Assembly (NCBI GenBank): GCA_024233595.1
Contig: JACKPK010000001.1
Span: 310,001-374,000 of the forward strand
DNA length: 64,000 nucleotides
Origin: Deltaproteobacteria bacterium
Lineage (GTDB): Bacteria > UBA10199 > JADGCS01
Direction of reading: 5' to 3'
Below the pieces are notes generated by a model, which was not told the DNA's origin, searched no databases, and saw only the letters and a program-made list of their open reading frames with translations. This document shows, in pieces, positions 25,391 to 35,104 of the stretch; the first letter of the stretch is position 1; each line of letters starts with the position of its first letter. The translations under genes were made by a program, and so were the position numbers.

Positions 25391-26401
25391 TTAGATGTTA
25401 TAAATATCGAGTTTATATTTTTTAAGGTTATCAGGATTCGAAAACCACTGAGCCGTTTTATAGAGCCCTTTACGCAGACCATCTGTTCCAGCGTATTCTG
25501 GTTTCCAATTCAAAAGTTTAGCGGCAAGTTCATTGCTTGCTAACAAGCGTTCCACTTCGCTTTTTTCCGGTCGCAATCGACTTTGGTCTTGTTTGATTGT
25601 GACATCTTTTTCCATAACTTCAGCAATGAGCTTGACCAAATCCCCAATGGAGATTTCAAAACCGCTCCCCACGTTGATGACCTTGCCAATGATTTCGTCA
25701 TGATTCAGCGCTGCGATAAAACCCTGAACCGTATCTTCTACAAAATTAAAATCTCGTGTGGGACTCAAAGCACCCAACTCAATTTCTGTTTTTCCACCAG
25801 CTAACTGTGTGATGATTGTGGGGATCACAGCACGAGCGGATTGTCTTGGGCCATATGTATTAAAAGGACGTAAAACACCAACTGGCGTGTCAAATGAACG
25901 GTAAAAAGACAACGCGATTTGATCAGCTCCAATTTTGGAAGCCGAGTATGGTGACTGCCCTTGCAAAGGATGTTCTTCGTCAATGGGCACACGCAAAGCG
26001 GTTCCATAAACTTCGCTTGTTGATGTGTGAACAACCTTGCTGACTCCCAAGTCCTTAGCCGCCTGGCAGATGTTCAAGGTGCCTTTGATATTGGTGTCAA
26101 TGTAGGTTTCTGGGGAATGATAAGAATAAGGGATCGCAATGAGAGCCGCCAAATGCAAAACCGCATCGCAGTCTTTCATGGCTTGTCGCACACCGTATGG
26201 ATCGCGAATGTCACCAGAAAAAACCTCTAAGTTTTTTTGAATTTCAGGAGAGGCTTCATCTAACCAACCCCAAGAATTAAAAGAATTGTAATAGGTGAAG
26301 GCTTTAACATTGTAACCTTCGCGCACAAGGGTTTCTGTTAAATGCGAACCAATGAAACCATCGGAACCTGTCACAAGAATTTTTTTGAATTTACTTTTCA
26401 T
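25391..26401 (-). CDS. legB: LegB-like NAD-dependent 4,6-dehydratase
   Basis: The 336-residue extended SDR has the NAD motif GSDGFIGSH, TSTSEVYG, and YSASKIGAD (Tyr-x3-Lys). The sequence style (FNSWGWLD, NTYGPRQSARAVIPT) is that of the UDP/GDP-GlcNAc 4,6-dehydratases LegB that start legionaminic acid synthesis. The start at 26401 has GAAGGA upstream; an in-frame TTG six codons earlier is less likely. It begins the tightly spaced Leg gene run, 49 bases after the ABC transporter gene. Confidence 0.92.
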   Translation of the reverse strand: MKSKFKKILVTGSDGFIGSHLTETLVREGYNVKAFTYYNSFNSWGWLDEASPEIQKNLEVFSGDIRDPYGVRQAMKDCDAVLHLAALIAIPYSYHSPETYIDTNIKGTLNICQAAKDLGVSKVVHTSTSEVYGTALRVPIDEEHPLQGQSPYSASKIGADQIALSFYRSFDTPVGVLRPFNTYGPRQSARAVIPTIITQLAGGKTEIELGALSPTRDFNFVEDTVQGFIAALNHDEIIGKVINVGSGFEISIGDLVKLIAEVMEKDVTIKQDQSRLRPEKSEVERLLASNELAAKLLNWKPEYAGTDGLRKGLYKTAQWFSNPDNLKKYKLDIYNI

Positions 26402-26450
26402 AAACCAGTCCTTCGACAATTTAGTTTTTTACTTTCAATATTGCTCAGCA

Positions 26451-28277
26451 CTAGCCTGCTGCATTTTGTTTTTCGTTAACCAAAGCCATTTCACGGAAGT
26501 GCTTGGACTGACGCACCAACTGATCATAGGTTCCTTGCTCAACAACAATGCCCTTTTCCAAAACAAAAATCTGATCGCAGTTCTTAACAGTCGAAAGACG
26601 ATGAGCAATCATGATGATGGTTTTTTTATGGGCCAACTTATTAATGGCTTCCATAATGGCTAGTTCGGTCACGTTATCAAGAGCGCTCGTGGCTTCGTCA
26701 AAAATGAGAACTTGTGGATCATTGTACAATGCACGCGCAATGCCAATGCGCTGTCTTTGTCCGCCGCTCAAGCGCACGCCGCGTTCCCCAACCTGAGTTT
26801 GATAGCCCTCTGAAAGATCTCGCGTTACAAAATCATGGATATTGGCCAGCTGAGCTGCTTTTTCGACAGCCGCATGGTCGATTTGATCTTTAGGAACACC
26901 AAAAGCAATATTTTGCTCAATGGTGTCATCAGCCAAAAAGATGCTTTGCGGAACATAGCCCACATTTTTTAACCAGGCTTCGCGATTAACATTGGTGAGC
27001 TGATTGCCATCTGCCCAGATGCCACCCTCTTGTTCTTCCAAAAGTCCGAGAATGATATCAATCAGAGTTGTTTTGCCTGATCCTGTTGATCCCACAAAAC
27101 CAATGGTGGTGTTTGCCCCAATCGATAAACTTAATTTTTTAAGAACCGGTCCATCAGAACTTGGGTAAGAAAAAACCAAATCCTTAACCTCGAGCTTGTC
27201 ATTTAATTTGATCACATCTGGGCCATCATAAGGTTTACGTTCTCTTTCTTGGCTTTCGGCTTCCCCTTTTGTGAGGTCCTCAAGAAAAACATCTATAGCG
27301 GTGTGATTGTATTTGATGGTTGTGAGGCTGTTAAAAATCATCTGCAACGCAGGCATAAGACGGTAACCCGCAAAAGCATACAAAGCCAATAAAGGTAAAA
27401 TTTGGTTCACCTGTTTGCCAGAATAAATTGTAAAAATAGAAATGACCAACAAGCCACCAAAGGCAACAGATTCCATTAAATACTTAGGCAGCTGTGAAAT
27501 GGTTTGGCTTTGCGCTTGGTAAGAAGCAAATTCTTTTGAAGGAATAGAAAATCGATCAATGTAGGCTTGTTCTTTAAGGTACACTTTAAGATCTTTAATG
27601 CCGCCAAAAGCTTCTCCAGCAATGTTGTAACGCTGACGATTGGCTTCGACACGTTTGCTACCAATGTTTGTCAGGCGGTTTTTGACTGACATGTACATGG
27701 TCAAATACATACCACCAGTTACCAAAAAGACAGAACCCGCCAAAGAAACGTCGTTGTAAACAAGAAAACCTAAAATCATGCTGACCAAAAAGGCACGGCT
27801 AATGAGCTGTAAAAAAGGCAACAAGGTGCCACTCACCACCTGATTCACTTCTGAAAAGATGGTCGCGCCTAAATCTGCCGTGTTTTTCATTAAATAAAAC
27901 GAATACGGTTTGTACAAATACATGGTGAGCAAACGTTTACTAAGAACGTGCGCCATGTTGTTTGAAAAGCTATTTATAAGATAAGTCGTGAATGCGGTCA
28001 CAAAGTTACTAGACAAAAGTAAAACCAAAACAACAACACCCAAGAAAATCAAAAAGAAGTTCACTTGTTCAAAACCCATGGCATGAAAAAGCATGGAGAG
28101 GTGTTTGTTTTTTTGGATCAAACTTGGGTCTGTGAGAAGCGCCATGAAAGGCATGATCGAGGCAATGCCCACGAGCTCAAAAATGGATGAAATGATCAAC
28201 CCACTGGTCAACGCATAAACCCGTTTTTTGTTTTTTTGTGGAAAGAGTCGAATGATTTTTGAAAAAATTTTAAACAT
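26451..28277 (-). CDS. ABC-type lipid-linked oligosaccharide flippase, PglK/MsbA-like
   Basis: The 608-residue half transporter has six membrane spans in about residues 15-320 and a C-terminal ATPase with Walker A GSTGSGKTT, signature LSGGQRQR and Walker B VLIFDEATSALD. PglK-type members flip polyprenyl-diphosphate-linked oligosaccharides across the inner membrane. No Wzx was found in the window, so this protein may provide the flipping step for the Wzy-like polymerase. It might instead flip a different lipid-linked sugar. Confidence 0.88.
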   Translation of the reverse strand: MFKIFSKIIRLFPQKNKKRVYALTSGLIISSIFELVGIASIMPFMALLTDPSLIQKNKHLSMLFHAMGFEQVNFFLIFLGVVVLVLLLSSNFVTAFTTYLINSFSNNMAHVLSKRLLTMYLYKPYSFYLMKNTADLGATIFSEVNQVVSGTLLPFLQLISRAFLVSMILGFLVYNDVSLAGSVFLVTGGMYLTMYMSVKNRLTNIGSKRVEANRQRYNIAGEAFGGIKDLKVYLKEQAYIDRFSIPSKEFASYQAQSQTISQLPKYLMESVAFGGLLVISIFTIYSGKQVNQILPLLALYAFAGYRLMPALQMIFNSLTTIKYNHTAIDVFLEDLTKGEAESQERERKPYDGPDVIKLNDKLEVKDLVFSYPSSDGPVLKKLSLSIGANTTIGFVGSTGSGKTTLIDIILGLLEEQEGGIWADGNQLTNVNREAWLKNVGYVPQSIFLADDTIEQNIAFGVPKDQIDHAAVEKAAQLANIHDFVTRDLSEGYQTQVGERGVRLSGGQRQRIGIARALYNDPQVLIFDEATSALDNVTELAIMEAINKLAHKKTIIMIAHRLSTVKNCDQIFVLEKGIVVEQGTYDQLVRQSKHFREMALVNEKQNAAG

Positions 28278-28290
28278 AGTTTTATTTTAT

Positions 28291-29514
28291 TTAGTGAAAT
28301 CCAATGCCCGGGTATTCAATAAAACCCCATTGCATTTTTAGCTCTGGCCACAAACGTTTTTGAATTAAAGCTATGGCCTGCAAACGAAACCAAGTGTCCC
28401 ATAAATCGGCCTCACCCCATTGCCGCGAGTATTGCGTCCAGTGGGTGTGGACTCTCCTGTTTTTGGGTCTGAGCACACTCAAGGTTCGTTTAAGTCGTTC
28501 TTCAAGCAGCAAAATACTATTAGAACTGGCCAATTGTCGAATAACTTTCAGGTAAAAATACGGAGAAAGCGCATTTAAATGAACATTTTCAGCAAATCCG
28601 CCATTTTCTTTCTGTTCCAAGAGAATTTGTTTGGCGATTTTTTGCAAAAGCTGCTCGGAAACATCTTCTTGCTTGAGCCTTGGGTACGTTAATAGAAAAA
28701 TGGCATCAAAATCATAACAGCCGCCTCCTCCTGGATAAGGAGCAAAATGCCCGTAAGAATCAGCCAACGCTATCAAGTTTGATGACATTTTAGACAAACG
28801 CGGCACATCAACATTGAGGTAATTAAAAATTTCGTACTGATGATAACCATTTTGAAATTGCAAATGAGTGAGAGCTTTTTGTTTTCCCCAAAATCCAAAT
28901 TCATTCATAGCATCTAGATGACAAGACACCCACTCTTGGATTTTGGCATCCGTTTGCAGGCCCAAATGCTCTTTGGCATGAAGAAGCAAAATGGCCATGA
29001 ACATGGCTTGATTACCACTTTGTGCCTTGCCCTCTAAGCAACCCTTTTCTTTTAATTCCGCAGAAACATTTTGTGGCAACAAAGGCTCAATGATTTCAGC
29101 AAGGGGATCTTGCTTTAATGTTCCTAAAAGATGCAAACTACTCAAAGAAAAAGTTAATAATTGTAAAAAAACCTTATCTGATTTTAAAGGCACTCCCGCC
29201 TGCTCACGTGAGTCTTTTAATTCTTTTAGCGTCTGTCTGATTTTGCGATCCCACAGCTCTCTTTGTCCTGTTATGATTTCTTTATCGCCTAAAAAATTAA
29301 GTAAAAAAATTGTGAAACACAGCGCGTAAGGACTGGTCTCGGATTTAGGCGTCAAACGACAAAGCGCCTCTTCTGTTATACAAGAACAAACAAAATCACG
29401 CGCCTTTGTTTTGGCTAAATTAATTTTTGTGACCAAGTCTTTTTGTTCTGCAGTCAGCACAATTTCAGATTCCTGTTTTACGATTGTTCTGTTTTCAGCC
29501 AAGTTTCCCATCAT
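28291..29514 (-). CDS. Hypothetical protein, possible alpha/alpha-toroid fold
   Basis: The 407-residue protein was not recognised. It is cytoplasmic by appearance, without signal or membrane span, mostly helical, and has a striking turn DSYGHFAPYPGGGGCYDFDA near residues 245-265 and repeated helical blocks with QENGGFAEN, which recall prenyltransferase/terpene-cyclase or cellulase-like toroids. It is coupled by ATGA overlap to the hydroxyacid dehydrogenase before it and stands 13 bases from the ABC flippase. A role in making or processing the glycan is inference from position only. Confidence 0.7.
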   Translation of the reverse strand: MMGNLAENRTIVKQESEIVLTAEQKDLVTKINLAKTKARDFVCSCITEEALCRLTPKSETSPYALCFTIFLLNFLGDKEIITGQRELWDRKIRQTLKELKDSREQAGVPLKSDKVFLQLLTFSLSSLHLLGTLKQDPLAEIIEPLLPQNVSAELKEKGCLEGKAQSGNQAMFMAILLLHAKEHLGLQTDAKIQEWVSCHLDAMNEFGFWGKQKALTHLQFQNGYHQYEIFNYLNVDVPRLSKMSSNLIALADSYGHFAPYPGGGGCYDFDAIFLLTYPRLKQEDVSEQLLQKIAKQILLEQKENGGFAENVHLNALSPYFYLKVIRQLASSNSILLLEERLKRTLSVLRPKNRRVHTHWTQYSRQWGEADLWDTWFRLQAIALIQKRLWPELKMQWGFIEYPGIGFH

Positions 29515-30485
29515 TCCCCCAAAGCCACTTTATTTTTGTCCGACATGATGGCTTGTCGTAATTTTTGTGCTATAAAAACTTCGGTTGCTGCCATCGATTC
29601 AAAAGACGCACCCCCAATGTGCGGCGTGATGATCAAGTTATGATGCTTTTTTGCGTAATCCCACAAAGGGTGTTTCTTTAGCCAGTCAGTGTTTTCACCA
29701 GTTTCGCCCGCGACCACATCAATAGCCGCGCCCAATAATTTTTTTGACTCAAGCGCTTGTAAAAAAGCACGCTCGTCAATCAGTTCTCCTCGAGAGGTGT
29801 TGATCAACACGGAATCTTTTTTCATGGCCGTAAATTCCGGCTCTGCAAAAAAACCTTGGGTTTGTTCGTCTAAATTCACATGCAAACTCACAACATCGGA
29901 CTGACGCAAAACTTCATGCAGGGGTAATAATTTAAACGGGCAATCTTCTTTGGCAACATGAGGGTCACTCACCAAAACCGTCATGCGAAAAGTCTTTGCG
30001 TACTCAGCAATAATTTTTCCAAGACGCCCATAGCCAACAATGCCAATTGTTTTTCCTTTGAGATCATGACCTCGAAATAAATTACGGTTCCACTGCCCGT
30101 CTAAAACGCTCTTGCTTGCCTCAGGCAAATGCCGCAACAAAGCCAAAAGCAACGCCCACGTGTGTTCCGAAGTTGCTGTGATGTTATTTAAAAATTCTGT
30201 TTCGCCTTTTAGACTTAAAACTTGCACATTGTGTTCATCAGCTTTTTTTAAATCGATGTGGTTCAAACCAGTAGTGGGTGTGCAAATGAACTTTAACTGA
30301 GCGGCTGTTGAAAAAAACGCATCATCAATTTTATTTTTAAGACGAATAAAAACAGCATCACAATCTTTGATTTTAGAAAGGACCTCTTCGCGCTCACCTT
30401 GCGCAAAATCTAAGCTCGCAAACTCAGACAAAACCGCTTTGGCTTCTTCTGAAAAATCTTCTGACTCGGCAATAAGAATGTGCAT
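29511..30485 (-). CDS. D-2-hydroxyacid dehydrogenase
   Basis: The 324-residue NAD-dependent enzyme has GIVGYGRLGK in the dinucleotide-binding domain, the catalytic Arg in NTSRGELID, an acidic residue in DVVAGETGE, and the His in ITPHIGG. The family interconverts 2-keto and D-2-hydroxy acids; the substrate is unknown. In a polysaccharide locus it might supply a hydroxyacid decoration. The start at 30485 has AGGAAAG upstream; an in-frame GTG six codons earlier is less likely. It overlaps the unknown 407-residue gene. Confidence 0.88.
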   Translation of the reverse strand: MHILIAESEDFSEEAKAVLSEFASLDFAQGEREEVLSKIKDCDAVFIRLKNKIDDAFFSTAAQLKFICTPTTGLNHIDLKKADEHNVQVLSLKGETEFLNNITATSEHTWALLLALLRHLPEASKSVLDGQWNRNLFRGHDLKGKTIGIVGYGRLGKIIAEYAKTFRMTVLVSDPHVAKEDCPFKLLPLHEVLRQSDVVSLHVNLDEQTQGFFAEPEFTAMKKDSVLINTSRGELIDERAFLQALESKKLLGAAIDVVAGETGENTDWLKKHPLWDYAKKHHNLIITPHIGGASFESMAATEVFIAQKLRQAIMSDKNKVALGE

Positions 30486-30517
30486 AAGGTCTTTCCTGTT
30501 CACAAAAACAACGCGAT

Positions 30518-31576
30518 TTAGTTAAGATCATCCCAAGTCAAAACGCGGTCCACACCAACATCTGTTTTTAATTGTTTGCCAACACATTTTTCTAAATCAG
30601 TTGCAGGAATGCCATTGCCTGGCTTTTTGGTGGTGAGATCTGCGCGCGCGATTTTATCACCCGCAGACAGGGCACGACGCAAAGCCACACTTTTATTAAA
30701 CAAGCGCCGCATTTCAGCCAGTGAATCCGCCATTTGATTTTTATCGACTGGATTTTCTTGCATGGTTTGCAATGCATTTGCGCCATCACAAAGAACTTTT
30801 AATTCTTCAAAATTAAGTGACACAGGAACATCGGGCCCAAACATTTTTTTATGAAAGGTCACATGAACTTCAATCATGTTGGCCCCCTGAGCCATGGCCG
30901 CTAGTGATGGAAAAATTGATCCGCTATGGTCAGACAAACCAATGGGGAAAGTGTACTGGTCACGAAATTGTTGCAAAACATTCAGCCCCACTTCTTTTAA
31001 AGATGTGGGGTACTTACTGGTGCATTGAAACAAGCCTATCGGACAAGATGTTTCTTGTATCCTTTGCACTGCTTGTTCGATTTCTGACCAAGGGCTCATG
31101 CCTGTGCTCAATAAGATTGGTTTTTTGGTGTCGGTCATTGCTTGCAACAACAAAGGATTATTCACTTCTCCAGAACCAATCTTCCAAGCCGGCATCTCGA
31201 GATGATCCAGTAAAGTCACCGCTTCCAAAGAAAAAGCCGAACTTAAAAAAATGATGCCCTTTTCTTTGGCGTGCTGAGCTAAACCTTGCCATTGCTCCGG
31301 AGTGAACTCCATGCGCTTCCAATAATCGTAGCGTGTTTTATCTTCGTAGGAAAAATTCACACGAAAAGGTTCTCCCGGCGTGCTTTCGGCTTCGGCAATG
31401 TGTGTTTGAAACTTAACCGCGTCAGCGCCGGCTTCTGCACTGGCATCAATAAAAGCATGTGCCAAACCAAGCGATCCATCGTGAGTTTGCGAAACCTCAG
31501 CAATGACAAAAGGTTTGCATCCTGCTCCAACCGTTTTATTGGCTATCTTAAAATTCTTTACTGATTCTGAGCTCAT
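30518..31576 (-). CDS. NeuB-family synthase, second paralogue
   Basis: The 352-residue protein has an N-terminal NeuB barrel (FVIAEVSQTHDGSLGLAHAF, VKFQTH, SDHSGSIFPSLAA) and a C-terminal SAF domain (about 290-352). It should condense phosphoenolpyruvate with an amino sugar or a sugar phosphate. The sequence is well apart from the neuB at 20426-21499, for instance AEVSQTHDG against AEAGVNHNG, so the substrate probably differs. It overlaps rfbD by 29 bases; the ATG at 31576 has GAGGTG upstream. Together with NeuC2 and NeuA2 it could make a second nonulosonate. Confidence 0.88.
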   Translation of the reverse strand: MSSESVKNFKIANKTVGAGCKPFVIAEVSQTHDGSLGLAHAFIDASAEAGADAVKFQTHIAEAESTPGEPFRVNFSYEDKTRYDYWKRMEFTPEQWQGLAQHAKEKGIIFLSSAFSLEAVTLLDHLEMPAWKIGSGEVNNPLLLQAMTDTKKPILLSTGMSPWSEIEQAVQRIQETSCPIGLFQCTSKYPTSLKEVGLNVLQQFRDQYTFPIGLSDHSGSIFPSLAAMAQGANMIEVHVTFHKKMFGPDVPVSLNFEELKVLCDGANALQTMQENPVDKNQMADSLAEMRRLFNKSVALRRALSAGDKIARADLTTKKPGNGIPATDLEKCVGKQLKTDVGVDRVLTWDDLN

Positions 31577-32447
31577 CAATCACCTCTGCTAATGATTCCT
31601 GCCAATGCGGCATAAAAACATGAAACTGTTCCGCAATTTTTTGATTGTCCAAAACAGAATACCTAGGCCTTTTGGCTTTGGTTTTAAACTCACCCGATGT
31701 CACCGCTTTGAGCTTAAGAGAAAGTCCACTTAAACGAAAAATTTCTTTGGCAAACTCAAACCAAGTCGCCTCTCCCAAACCACTCAAATGATAAATACCC
31801 GAAAATTTTTTAGAAGAGTCGGAGGTGGCATTTGCTAAAATCTCACTCACAATTTGAGACGTGGCCAACGCGATGTCGTTAGCAGAAGTAGGATTGCCTT
31901 TTTGATCATCGACCACACTCAGTTCATCGCGTTCACGTCCCAAACGCAACATGGTTTTGACAAAGTTTTTCCCTGTGCTCGAGTAAACCCAACAGGTTCT
32001 TAAAATAATATGGGGCGCGCCACTATTGATGATGGCTTTTTCGCCATTGAGCTTTGTGGCACCGTAAACATTAATGGGTTGGCAAGGATCAGTTTCGCGA
32101 TAAGGGGAATCCTTTTCGCCATTAAAAACGTAGTCAGTGGAATAGTGAATCAGAAAGATGTTTTTCTTTGCGCAAAAGGAAGCAATTTCTTTAACAGCTT
32201 GCGCATTAATGGTTTCTGCTAATTCGGGCTCATCTTGAGCTTGGTCAACAGCGGTGTAAGCAACAGCGTTAATCACCATGTCTGGATTGTGTTTTTCTAA
32301 AACAGCCTGAATGTTTTGAGGCTCAGAAAAATCAAGAGCACTTCGGTCCAAGGTTTTGAGCGTTCCCAGGGTTCGCAATGTTTTGCTCAAGGCTTGTGCC
32401 ACCTGCCCTGACTCACCCAAAACCAAGAGAGTCGGAATCTTACTCAT
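31548..32447 (-). CDS. rfbD: dTDP-4-dehydrorhamnose reductase
   Basis: The 299-residue SDR performs the last step of dTDP-L-rhamnose synthesis. It has the nucleotide motif LGESGQVAQAL, STDYVFNGEK and YGATKLNGE (Tyr-x3-Lys), all typical of RmlD/RfbD. The start at 32447 has GGAGG directly upstream and lies inside the end of rfbC (8-base overlap). Gene order rfbB-rfbA-rfbC-rfbD is complete on this strand. Confidence 0.93.
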   Translation of the reverse strand: MSKIPTLLVLGESGQVAQALSKTLRTLGTLKTLDRSALDFSEPQNIQAVLEKHNPDMVINAVAYTAVDQAQDEPELAETINAQAVKEIASFCAKKNIFLIHYSTDYVFNGEKDSPYRETDPCQPINVYGATKLNGEKAIINSGAPHIILRTCWVYSSTGKNFVKTMLRLGRERDELSVVDDQKGNPTSANDIALATSQIVSEILANATSDSSKKFSGIYHLSGLGEATWFEFAKEIFRLSGLSLKLKAVTSGEFKTKAKRPRYSVLDNQKIAEQFHVFMPHWQESLAEVIDELRISKEF

Positions 32448-33000
32448 GAGCCTCCAATCGAAAAACCGAATCATCGAGCTCTTTTAATTGTGGCAGCTGA
32501 CTGTCTTTATCAGACAATAAAACGTTCTCGCTTGGCCATTGAATGCCAATATCGGGATCGTTCCAAATCACACCAAACTCTGCCTCTTTATTGTAGTAGT
32601 CTGTGCATTTGTAAGAAAAGATAGCCGTCTCACTCAACACACAAAAACCATGCAGAAATCCAGGTGGCACATAAAATTGCATTTTGTTTTCGTGGTTTAA
32701 AGTAACGCCTTCCCACTGGCCAAAAGTCGCTGAGCCTTGGCGCACATCGACAGCAACATCAAACACTTCGCCCTGCAACACACTCACAAGTTTTCCTTGG
32801 GCACTTGGGTTTTGTGCGTGCAAGCCTCTTAAAACGCCTTTTGTGGAACAGGAAACATTGTCCTGAACAAAAGCTTCTTTGATGCCCGCATCTTGATAAC
32901 GTTGCTTTTGATACGACTCAAAAAAACAACCGCGACCATCAGGGAACACACGCGGTTCAATGATGACAAGATCCTTAATTTTGGATTTTATTATCTTCAT
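32440..33000 (-). CDS. rfbC: dTDP-4-dehydrorhamnose 3,5-epimerase
   Basis: The 186-residue cupin has GCFFESYQ, the catalytic His in [22 protein letters not shown], and the closing [14 protein letters not shown] typical of RmlC. It epimerises C3 and C5 of the 4-keto-6-deoxyhexose made by RfbB. It overlaps rfbA by 26 bases and rfbD by 8, so the rhamnose genes are tightly coupled. Confidence 0.93.
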   Translation of the reverse strand: MKIIKSKIKDLVIIEPRVFPDGRGCFFESYQKQRYQDAGIKEAFVQDNVSCSTKGVLRGLHAQNPSAQGKLVSVLQGEVFDVAVDVRQGSATFGQWEGVTLNHENKMQFYVPPGFLHGFCVLSETAIFSYKCTDYYNKEAEFGVIWNDPDIGIQWPSENVLLSDKDSQLPQLKELDDSVFRLEAHE

Positions 33001-33868
33001 AGGAAATGAGATTCACCAAATACTGTCCGTAGTTGCTATTTTTTAAAAGCTCCATTTGATCAATGAGCTGAGTCTTGGTGATAAAACCTTTACGAAATGC
33101 GATTTCTTCCAAACACGCAATTTTAAGACCTTGTCGACGTTCTAAAACCTCAATGAAGTTAGCTGCCGCAAGCAACGACCCATGAGTGCCTGCATCCAAC
33201 CACGCAATGCCGCGATCAAAAATCTCAACATGCAAATCGCCGTCTTTTAAATAAAGATTGTTCAGGTCGGTGATTTCGAGCTCACCACGTGCTGAAGGTT
33301 TTAAGGATTTAGCACGCTCCACAACCGAATTATCGTAAAAATACAAACCCGCCACCGCGTAATGCGATTTTGGTTTTTCAGGCTTTTCTTCGATTCCCAA
33401 AGGCTTGCCGTTATCGTCCATTTCGACCACACCGTAACGCTCTGGGCGACGCACATAATAAGCACAGACACCCGCACCCTTTTCTTGATTCATGAGGTTA
33501 TCAAGATTTTCATCAAGCTTGTGACCGTAAAAAATATTATCACCTAAAATTAAAGTGACCGGATCACCACCGATAAAATCTTCGCCAATCAAAAAGGCCT
33601 GAGCCAAGCCTTCGGGCTTGGGTTGCTCTTTGTATTGAAAGCGAACACCCCACTGAGAACCATCACCCAAGAGCTGCTTAAACAAAGGCAAATCACGTGG
33701 TGTTGAAATGATGAGGATATCGCGAATGCCAGCACTCATGAGCGTGGCAATCGGGTAGTAAATCATTGGTTTATCGTAAACAGGCAAAAGCTGTTTGCTC
33801 ATACATTGTGTCAGCGGGTAAAGTCTTGTGCCTGAGCCTCCCGCTAAAATAATCCCTTTTCGTTGCAT
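32975..33868 (-). CDS. rfbA: Glucose-1-phosphate thymidylyltransferase
   Basis: The 297-residue enzyme makes dTDP-glucose from dTTP and glucose 1-phosphate. It carries the signature [20 protein letters not shown] and the substrate motifs ILGDNIFYG and EEKPEKPKS. Length and motifs match RmlA. It lies 35 bases behind rfbB and overlaps rfbC at its 3' end. Confidence 0.94.
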   Translation of the reverse strand: MQRKGIILAGGSGTRLYPLTQCMSKQLLPVYDKPMIYYPIATLMSAGIRDILIISTPRDLPLFKQLLGDGSQWGVRFQYKEQPKPEGLAQAFLIGEDFIGGDPVTLILGDNIFYGHKLDENLDNLMNQEKGAGVCAYYVRRPERYGVVEMDDNGKPLGIEEKPEKPKSHYAVAGLYFYDNSVVERAKSLKPSARGELEITDLNNLYLKDGDLHVEIFDRGIAWLDAGTHGSLLAAANFIEVLERRQGLKIACLEEIAFRKGFITKTQLIDQMELLKNSNYGQYLVNLISYEDNKIQN

Positions 33869-33903
33869 AATTCCTCTTGCTTACAAATAATTTGAATAAA
33901 TGA

Positions 33904-34968
33904 TCACGCCGTTTTTAACCCGAGACGATCTCCTGAATAGTCTTGCTCGGTCACAGCACGAACCCAGTTTTGGTTGTCTAAGTACCAACTGATGGTTCGT
34001 TTTAATCCGGTTTCAAATGTTTCTTTAGGCTGCCAACCCAATTCGTTTTGAATTTTTTGGCAATCAATGGCGTAACGAAGATCGTGACCTGGTCGGTCCT
34101 CTACAAATGTGATGAGGTCGCGGTAGGAAGACTTATTTGGCACAAGCTCTTGCAACAGATCACAAATGAGGTGCACCACTTCAAGGTTGGTTTTTTCGTT
34201 CTTGCCACCAATGTTATAGGTTTCGCCAACAACACCACGAAATAAAACTTCGACCAAAGCCGCCGCGTGATCATCAACATAAAGCCAATCACGAACGTTG
34301 TCTCCTTTACCATACACAGGCAAAGGCTCTTGATTGACTGCTTTTGAAATGATGAGCGGGATGAGTTTTTCCGGAAATTGATAAGGGCCATAGTTGTTGG
34401 AACAATTGGTCACAATGGTTGGCAGTTTAAACGTGGTGAGCCAAGCGCGCACCAAATGATCCGAACAGGCCTTGCTCGCAGAATAAGGAGAACTTGGTTG
34501 ATACGGTGTGGTTTCAGTAAAATAACCATCTTGACCAAGAGAACCAAAAACCTCGTCCGTTGAAATGTGTTGGAACAAAAATTGGCTTTGTCTTTTAGCA
34601 TCTAAACTTTGGTAATAACGCAAAGCAGTCTTGAGTAAATTGTAAGTACCAAGAATATTTGTTTCGATAAATTGATCTGGCCCATCGATAGAACGATCAA
34701 CATGAGATTCTGCCGCAAGATGCAAAATGGCATCGGGAGAAAATTCGTTCACGGCTTTTGCAATGGCATTTTTATCGCAAATATCGATTTGTAAAAAACG
34801 ATAACGCGGGTTCTTAGAAAACGATTCGGTTGTTTCCAGGTGGCCCGCGTAAGTTAATTTGTCGATGTTGAGCACCTCGACATCTTCGCGAGACAACAGG
34901 TTACGAATACAGGCTGAGCCGATAAACCCGGCACCACCAGTGATAATCACTTTTTTAATAGCTCTCAC
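33904..34968 (-). CDS. rfbB: dTDP-glucose 4,6-dehydratase
   Basis: The 354-residue extended SDR has [35 protein letters not shown] and [12 protein letters not shown], the complete RmlB signature set. It produces dTDP-4-keto-6-deoxyglucose for rhamnose. The start is GTG at 34968 with AGGAAG six bases upstream; no in-frame ATG precedes the essential Rossmann strand. It begins the rfbBACD run, 136 bases after the WbaP-like gene. Confidence 0.94.
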   Translation of the reverse strand: MRAIKKVIITGGAGFIGSACIRNLLSREDVEVLNIDKLTYAGHLETTESFSKNPRYRFLQIDICDKNAIAKAVNEFSPDAILHLAAESHVDRSIDGPDQFIETNILGTYNLLKTALRYYQSLDAKRQSQFLFQHISTDEVFGSLGQDGYFTETTPYQPSSPYSASKACSDHLVRAWLTTFKLPTIVTNCSNNYGPYQFPEKLIPLIISKAVNQEPLPVYGKGDNVRDWLYVDDHAAALVEVLFRGVVGETYNIGGKNEKTNLEVVHLICDLLQELVPNKSSYRDLITFVEDRPGHDLRYAIDCQKIQNELGWQPKETFETGLKRTISWYLDNQNWVRAVTEQDYSGDRLGLKTA

Positions 34969-35104
34969 TACGACTTCCTATTGACTGAAATGAATCTGAC
35001 GAGGCGATAACAGTTAGTAAATCCGCAAGTCAACTTGTGAGAAGCAAGAAAAATAACAGAAAAACCAATTTATTTCAGGCGTTTAGCCCTACTCCGAGAT
35101 CGAA

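Noticed and set aside
17624..26401. Pseudaminic acid pathway
   Set aside because: The dehydratase and aminotransferase are of LegB/LegC type and a hydrolysing NeuC-type epimerase is present, while PseG-like glycosidase is absent.
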